Assembly: GCA_023419055.1 (NCBI GenBank)
Contig: JAEZYO010000726.1
Location: forward strand, 1 to 8,849
Origin: Pseudomonadota bacterium
Lineage (GTDB): Bacteria > Myxococcota > Polyangia > Polyangiales > Polyangiaceae
Reading direction: 5' to 3'
Length of the DNA: 8,849 bases
The position numbers were made by a program, and so were the translations under genes. Below, one piece after another: positions 6,051 through 8,849 of the stretch (position 1 is its first letter; each line of letters begins with the position of its first letter). The notes beneath the pieces were generated by a model, which made no database searches, was not told the origin of the DNA, and saw only the letters and a list, made by a program, of their open reading frames with translations.

Positions 6051-7646
6051 ATGTCGAGGTGGCACCCTTCAGTCGCATTGGCGCTTCTCCTCGCGTTCGC
6101 CGCAACGAACGCGCACGCCCAGGAGCCGAAGTCCAAACCGGCCGCGCCAGGCGCATCGGTCACCCCCGCTCCGTCCAAGGGGACGGTAGGCGCGACCCCG
6201 TCCAAGGGGACGGTAGGCGCGACGGAGAAGCAGGCATCGACCGCGCCCGCCAGAGATCCGGTCATCGCAGCGCTCGATCGGCTCGCGCTCTCGATTCAGC
6301 GCCGCACGCTCGCGAACGGCCTGCGCGTGGTCCTGAACCCCGATCCCACGTCACCGACGGTCGCCGTCGCGGTCACCTACGACGTCGGCTCGCGCAACGA
6401 GGTCACGGGGAGGAGCGGATTCGCTCACCTGTTCGAGCACATGCTGTTCCAGGGCAGCAAGCACGTGCCGAAGGGCGGTCACTTCACGCTCATCAGCGAG
6501 CGCGGCGGCTCGCTCAACGGGACCACCTCCGCGGACCGCACGAACTACTTCGAGGTCGTCCCCGCGAGCGAGCTCGAGCTCTTGCTCTGGCTCGAATCGG
6601 ATCGCATGCGCTGGCTCGACGTGAGCGAAGAGAATTTCGAGAATCAGCGCGCGGTCGTAAAAGAAGAGTTTCGCATGCGCGTCGACAACGCGCCGTACGC
6701 GCGCGGCTTCCTGAGGCTCGAGGAGCTCGTGTTCTCGGGGTACCCGCCCTACGCGCACCCGACCATCGGCAGCATGGAGGACCTCGACGCGGCGAAGCTC
6801 CCGTGGGTGCAGGACTTCTACCAGCGGTATTACGGCCCCAACAACGCGGTGCTCAGCATCGCGGGCAACTTCGACGTGGACCAGGCCATGGCGCTGGTCG
6901 AAAAGTATTTCGGCCCGGCGGAGCGCCGCGAGCCGCCCAAGTACGAGCCGCCCGCGGCGCCGGCGGAGGCCAAGCCTCAGCGCGAGAAGCTCGAGGACAA
7001 GAACGCCCGCACCGAGGCCTTCCTGGCCGGGTATTTGATCCCTCCGGCGCGCACCCCCGATCACTACGCGCTCGAAATGCTCGCGCTCGTGCTCGGGGAC
7101 GGAGAAAGCTCGAGGTTTTACCAGGAGCTCGTCAAGCGTCAGGAGCTCGCGCAGCAAGCGAGCGCGTACACGCGTGACTACCGCGGGCTCGACATGTTCG
7201 GGACGATGGTGATCCTAAACGATCGCGCGAAGCTCCCCGAGGTGGAGAAGGCGGTGGAAGCCGAGCTCGAGAAGCTCAAGAAGGCGCCCCCCAGCGCCGC
7301 CGAGCTCGACCGGGTGAAGCGGCGCCTGCGCGCGGCGTACGTGTTCGGGATGCAGACCAATTTGCGCCGCGCCACGGAGCTCGGTGAGTTCGAGCTCTTC
7401 TGGGGCGACGCGCGCGGCATCGCGCGCGAGCTCGAGCGTTACCTGGCCGTGACCCCGGCGGACGTGAAGCGAGTCGCCCAGAAGTACCTCGTTCCTTCCA
7501 ATCGCGCCGTCGTCGAGATCGTCCCGGTTGCGACGGTTCAGAAGCCCCCTACCGCGCCCTCCGCCAAAGACCCCGCCCCGGCGAAGGCGCCCGCCTCGTC
7601 CCCGCCCGCCGCCCCTCAGTCAGCCAAGAACGGAGCCGCTCGATGA
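6051..7646 (+). CDS. M16 family zinc protease, catalytic subunit, exported
   Basis: This 531-aa protein is a pitrilysin/processing-peptidase-like M16 protein. It starts with a Sec signal peptide (WHPSVALALLLAFAATNAHA), with probable cleavage after AHA before Gln24. A Pro/Ala/Lys linker containing a duplicated nonapeptide follows (see repeat). The N-terminal M16 domain has the inverted zinc motif HLFEH: His126, Glu129 as the general base, and His130. The third ligand is Glu206 in VVKEEFRMR, 75 residues later, the spacing expected for HxxEH-x(74-76)-E. The second M16 domain (from about residue 315) has SSRFYQELVKRQELAQ where active complexes carry R.......Y, so this chain lacks the substrate-binding Arg/Tyr pair. 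It would need a partner, evidently the next gene. The C-terminal ~45 residues are a Pro/Ala tail. The stop overlaps the next ATG (ATGA). It acts in the periplasm or outside; its substrate is unknown. Confidence 0.95.
   Translation: MSRWHPSVALALLLAFAATNAHAQEPKSKPAAPGASVTPAPSKGTVGATPSKGTVGATEKQASTAPARDPVIAALDRLALSIQRRTLANGLRVVLNPDPTSPTVAVAVTYDVGSRNEVTGRSGFAHLFEHMLFQGSKHVPKGGHFTLISERGGSLNGTTSADRTNYFEVVPASELELLLWLESDRMRWLDVSEENFENQRAVVKEEFRMRVDNAPYARGFLRLEELVFSGYPPYAHPTIGSMEDLDAAKLPWVQDFYQRYYGPNNAVLSIAGNFDVDQAMALVEKYFGPAERREPPKYEPPAAPAEAKPQREKLEDKNARTEAFLAGYLIPPARTPDHYALEMLALVLGDGESSRFYQELVKRQELAQQASAYTRDYRGLDMFGTMVILNDRAKLPEVEKAVEAELEKLKKAPPSAAELDRVKRRLRAAYVFGMQTNLRRATELGEFELFWGDARGIARELERYLAVTPADVKRVAQKYLVPSNRAVVEIVPVATVQKPPTAPSAKDPAPAKAPASSPPAAPQSAKNGAAR
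6171..6223 (+). repeat. 27-bp tandem duplication within the M16 linker
   Basis: Two adjacent copies with period 27 begin at 6171 and 6198. They match at 26 of 27 positions, the last base of each copy (c/g) being the only difference. The repeat is in frame and encodes PSKGTVGAT twice, just after the signal peptide of the catalytic M16 subunit. Near-identity at DNA level, including synonymous positions, points to a recent slippage or duplication event rather than selected protein repetition. Confidence 0.95.
7632..7635 (+). promoter_or_regulatory. Ribosome binding site of the second M16 gene, inside the first
   Basis: GGAG stands seven nt before the ATG at 7643, within the last codons of the first M16 gene. 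It supports this start and allows translation independent of the upstream stop, alongside the ATGA coupling. Confidence 0.55.
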
Positions 7647-8849
7647 AGCCCTTCCTCACTCGTTCCGCTCTCCTTTCGAGCCTCGCCCTGGTCGTTGCGT
7701 GCGGAGGTCAGAAGCCCGAACCCGCCACGCCCAAGGCGGCCGCCAGCGATCCGGCTCCGAAGGCCCCGGCTCCTCCGCCCGATCCGCTCGCTACGCCGCC
7801 CGCCGCGGGGATCACCCCGAGCTTGCCCTTCCCCGACATCGTCCACCGCACCCTGCCGAACGGCTTGGCCCTCCGCATCGTGCCGCGAAAGAGCTACCCC
7901 ATCGTGGAGCTCAGGCTCGTGATCCAGAGCGGACAGTCGAGCGACGGGGAGAAGCCCGGTGTCGCGGCGTTCTCGGGAGAGCTCATGAAGACCGGCGGCG
8001 CCGGCCGCTGGAACAGCCGGCAGCTCGTCGAACAAGCCGAGTCTCTGGGGTCGAGCCTGAACGTCCTGACGGATCGCGATTCCACGCGGATCAACATGGG
8101 CGTCACCTCGGCCGACGTCGAGCCCGCGCTCGCGATCCTCGACGCGGTCGTCGAGTCTCCTCGCTTCCCCGCCGACGAGTTCAAGAAGCTCAAGCAACAA
8201 GAGGTCGACCGCGTGAAGAGCTCGGCGCGCGGTAGCGCCGGGTGGGCCGCGTCGTTCGTGCTGTATCGAGAGCTCTACGAGCTCCCGACCGGCGTCCATC
8301 CGTATTCGCGCTACGACGCGCTTCCGGCCGAGCTCGAGCAGCTGACGCTCGCGGACGCGAAAGATTGGCACAAGCGCCATGTCACCCCGGAGAACGCCGT
8401 CCTGGTCGTGACCGGCGACGTCGATCCCGACGCGGTCGAGGCCGCCGCGAAGAAGGCGTTCGCGAAGTGGAAGGGCCCGAAGCCCGCGCCCGTGAGCATC
8501 AGCATGCCGGAGCGCATCGAGAAGACCGAAATCTACGTCGCGGATCGGCCCGGTAGCGCACAGAGTCAGATTCTGATCGGCACGTTCGGGCCCGAGCGCA
8601 ACAGCAAGGATTTCCCAGCGCTCGCGACCGCCAACCAAATTCTGGGCGGCGGTGTTTCGGGGCGCTTGTTCCTCGACGTGCGCGAGAAGCGCTCGCTCGC
8701 CTACAACACCGGCTCGGGCCTCGAAGAGCCTGCCAACGGCCCGATCCCGATCGTGTTGTCCGCCGGCACGCAGACGCCGAAGACCGCTGAGGCGGTCGCC
8801 GCGCTGCTCGAGCACGCGGGGCGCATCGCCTCCAGCCAGCCGAGCGACA
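7643..8849 (+). CDS. M16 family protein, non-catalytic lipoprotein partner (C-terminus beyond window)
   Basis: The frame stays open for 402 codons to the window edge; family length suggests only a modest part is missing. Residues 1-20 are a lipoprotein signal with lipobox LVVAC, Cys20 being the lipidated residue. The next residues are Gly-Gly, not Asp, which fits release to the outer membrane. A Pro/Ala linker (~21-60) follows, then an M16 domain beginning IVHRTLPNGLALRIV. Where the zinc motif should be, the chain reads GVAAFSGELMKTGG, so both zinc His and the general-base Glu are missing and it cannot be a peptidase alone. The second domain keeps the family's VREKRSLAY, with Arg347 and Tyr354 seven residues apart as in insulysin (R824/Y831). 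This is the usual make-up of the non-catalytic half of a heterodimeric M16 protease. It is translationally coupled to the catalytic subunit gene by ATGA. Regulation is not visible. Confidence 0.93.
   Translation, partial: MKPFLTRSALLSSLALVVACGGQKPEPATPKAAASDPAPKAPAPPPDPLATPPAAGITPSLPFPDIVHRTLPNGLALRIVPRKSYPIVELRLVIQSGQSSDGEKPGVAAFSGELMKTGGAGRWNSRQLVEQAESLGSSLNVLTDRDSTRINMGVTSADVEPALAILDAVVESPRFPADEFKKLKQQEVDRVKSSARGSAGWAASFVLYRELYELPTGVHPYSRYDALPAELEQLTLADAKDWHKRHVTPENAVLVVTGDVDPDAVEAAAKKAFAKWKGPKPAPVSISMPERIEKTEIYVADRPGSAQSQILIGTFGPERNSKDFPALATANQILGGGVSGRLFLDVREKRSLAYNTGSGLEEPANGPIPIVLSAGTQTPKTAEAVAALLEHAGRIASSQPSD

Noticed and set aside
6059..7177. 372-aa open frame on the + strand inside the first M16 gene, shifted by two
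   Set aside because: Very Arg-rich, no motifs, and fully covered by the M16 frame with its signal peptide and zinc site.
7616..8815. 399-aa open frame on the - strand opposite the second M16 gene
   Set aside because: The + strand frame has a lipobox, M16 domain motifs and coupling to the previous gene. The - strand frame is Arg/Leu/Gly-rich without recognisable motifs, typical of a high-GC shadow.

Overview
The window is a high-GC, densely packed bacterial chromosomal segment. Several features together suggest a myxobacterium-like member of Myxococcota, perhaps Polyangiales: strong G/C third-position bias, Pro/Ala/Ser-rich linkers on exported proteins, a cysteine-paired Sel1-like protein, and tandem exported M16 peptidases. 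This assignment is inferred from style, not from a marker gene. No rRNA, tRNA, CRISPR array, insertion sequence or phage gene was seen.

Left part (1-2269, + strand): the C-terminal end of an M3 oligopeptidase (its HExxH site lies upstream of the window) overlaps by ATGA a small membrane-anchored protein with cysteine-paired Sel1-like repeats. That protein overlaps a Gfo/Idh/MocA-type NAD(P)-dependent oxidoreductase. After a 56-nt gap comes argC (2326-3273), the short 'type 2' N-acetyl-gamma-glutamyl-phosphate reductase of arginine biosynthesis.

Middle (3270-4195): an unrecognised 267-aa protein on the - strand converges on argC, and the two stop codons share one CTAG. Its start faces a 122-nt divergent intergenic region with a perfect 12-bp palindrome (ATAAGGCCTTAT), a candidate operator.

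Right part (4196-8849, + strand): a small two-helix DUF350 (YjfL-like) membrane protein is followed after one nucleotide by a TTG-started, membrane-fused spermidine-synthase-like aminopropyltransferase. After 42 nt come two overlapping M16 genes. The first encodes a signal-peptide-bearing subunit with an intact zinc site (HLFEH plus Glu206) but no Arg/Tyr pair. The second, running off the window, encodes a lipoprotein with no zinc site but with the Arg/Tyr pair. The complementary losses indicate an obligate heterodimeric zinc protease, probably tethered to a membrane through the partner's lipid.

The most interesting items are the split M16 pair with its lipid-anchored non-catalytic half, the DUF350/aminopropyltransferase couple of unknown function, and the palindrome upstream of that couple. 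Nothing here is clearly a new system.
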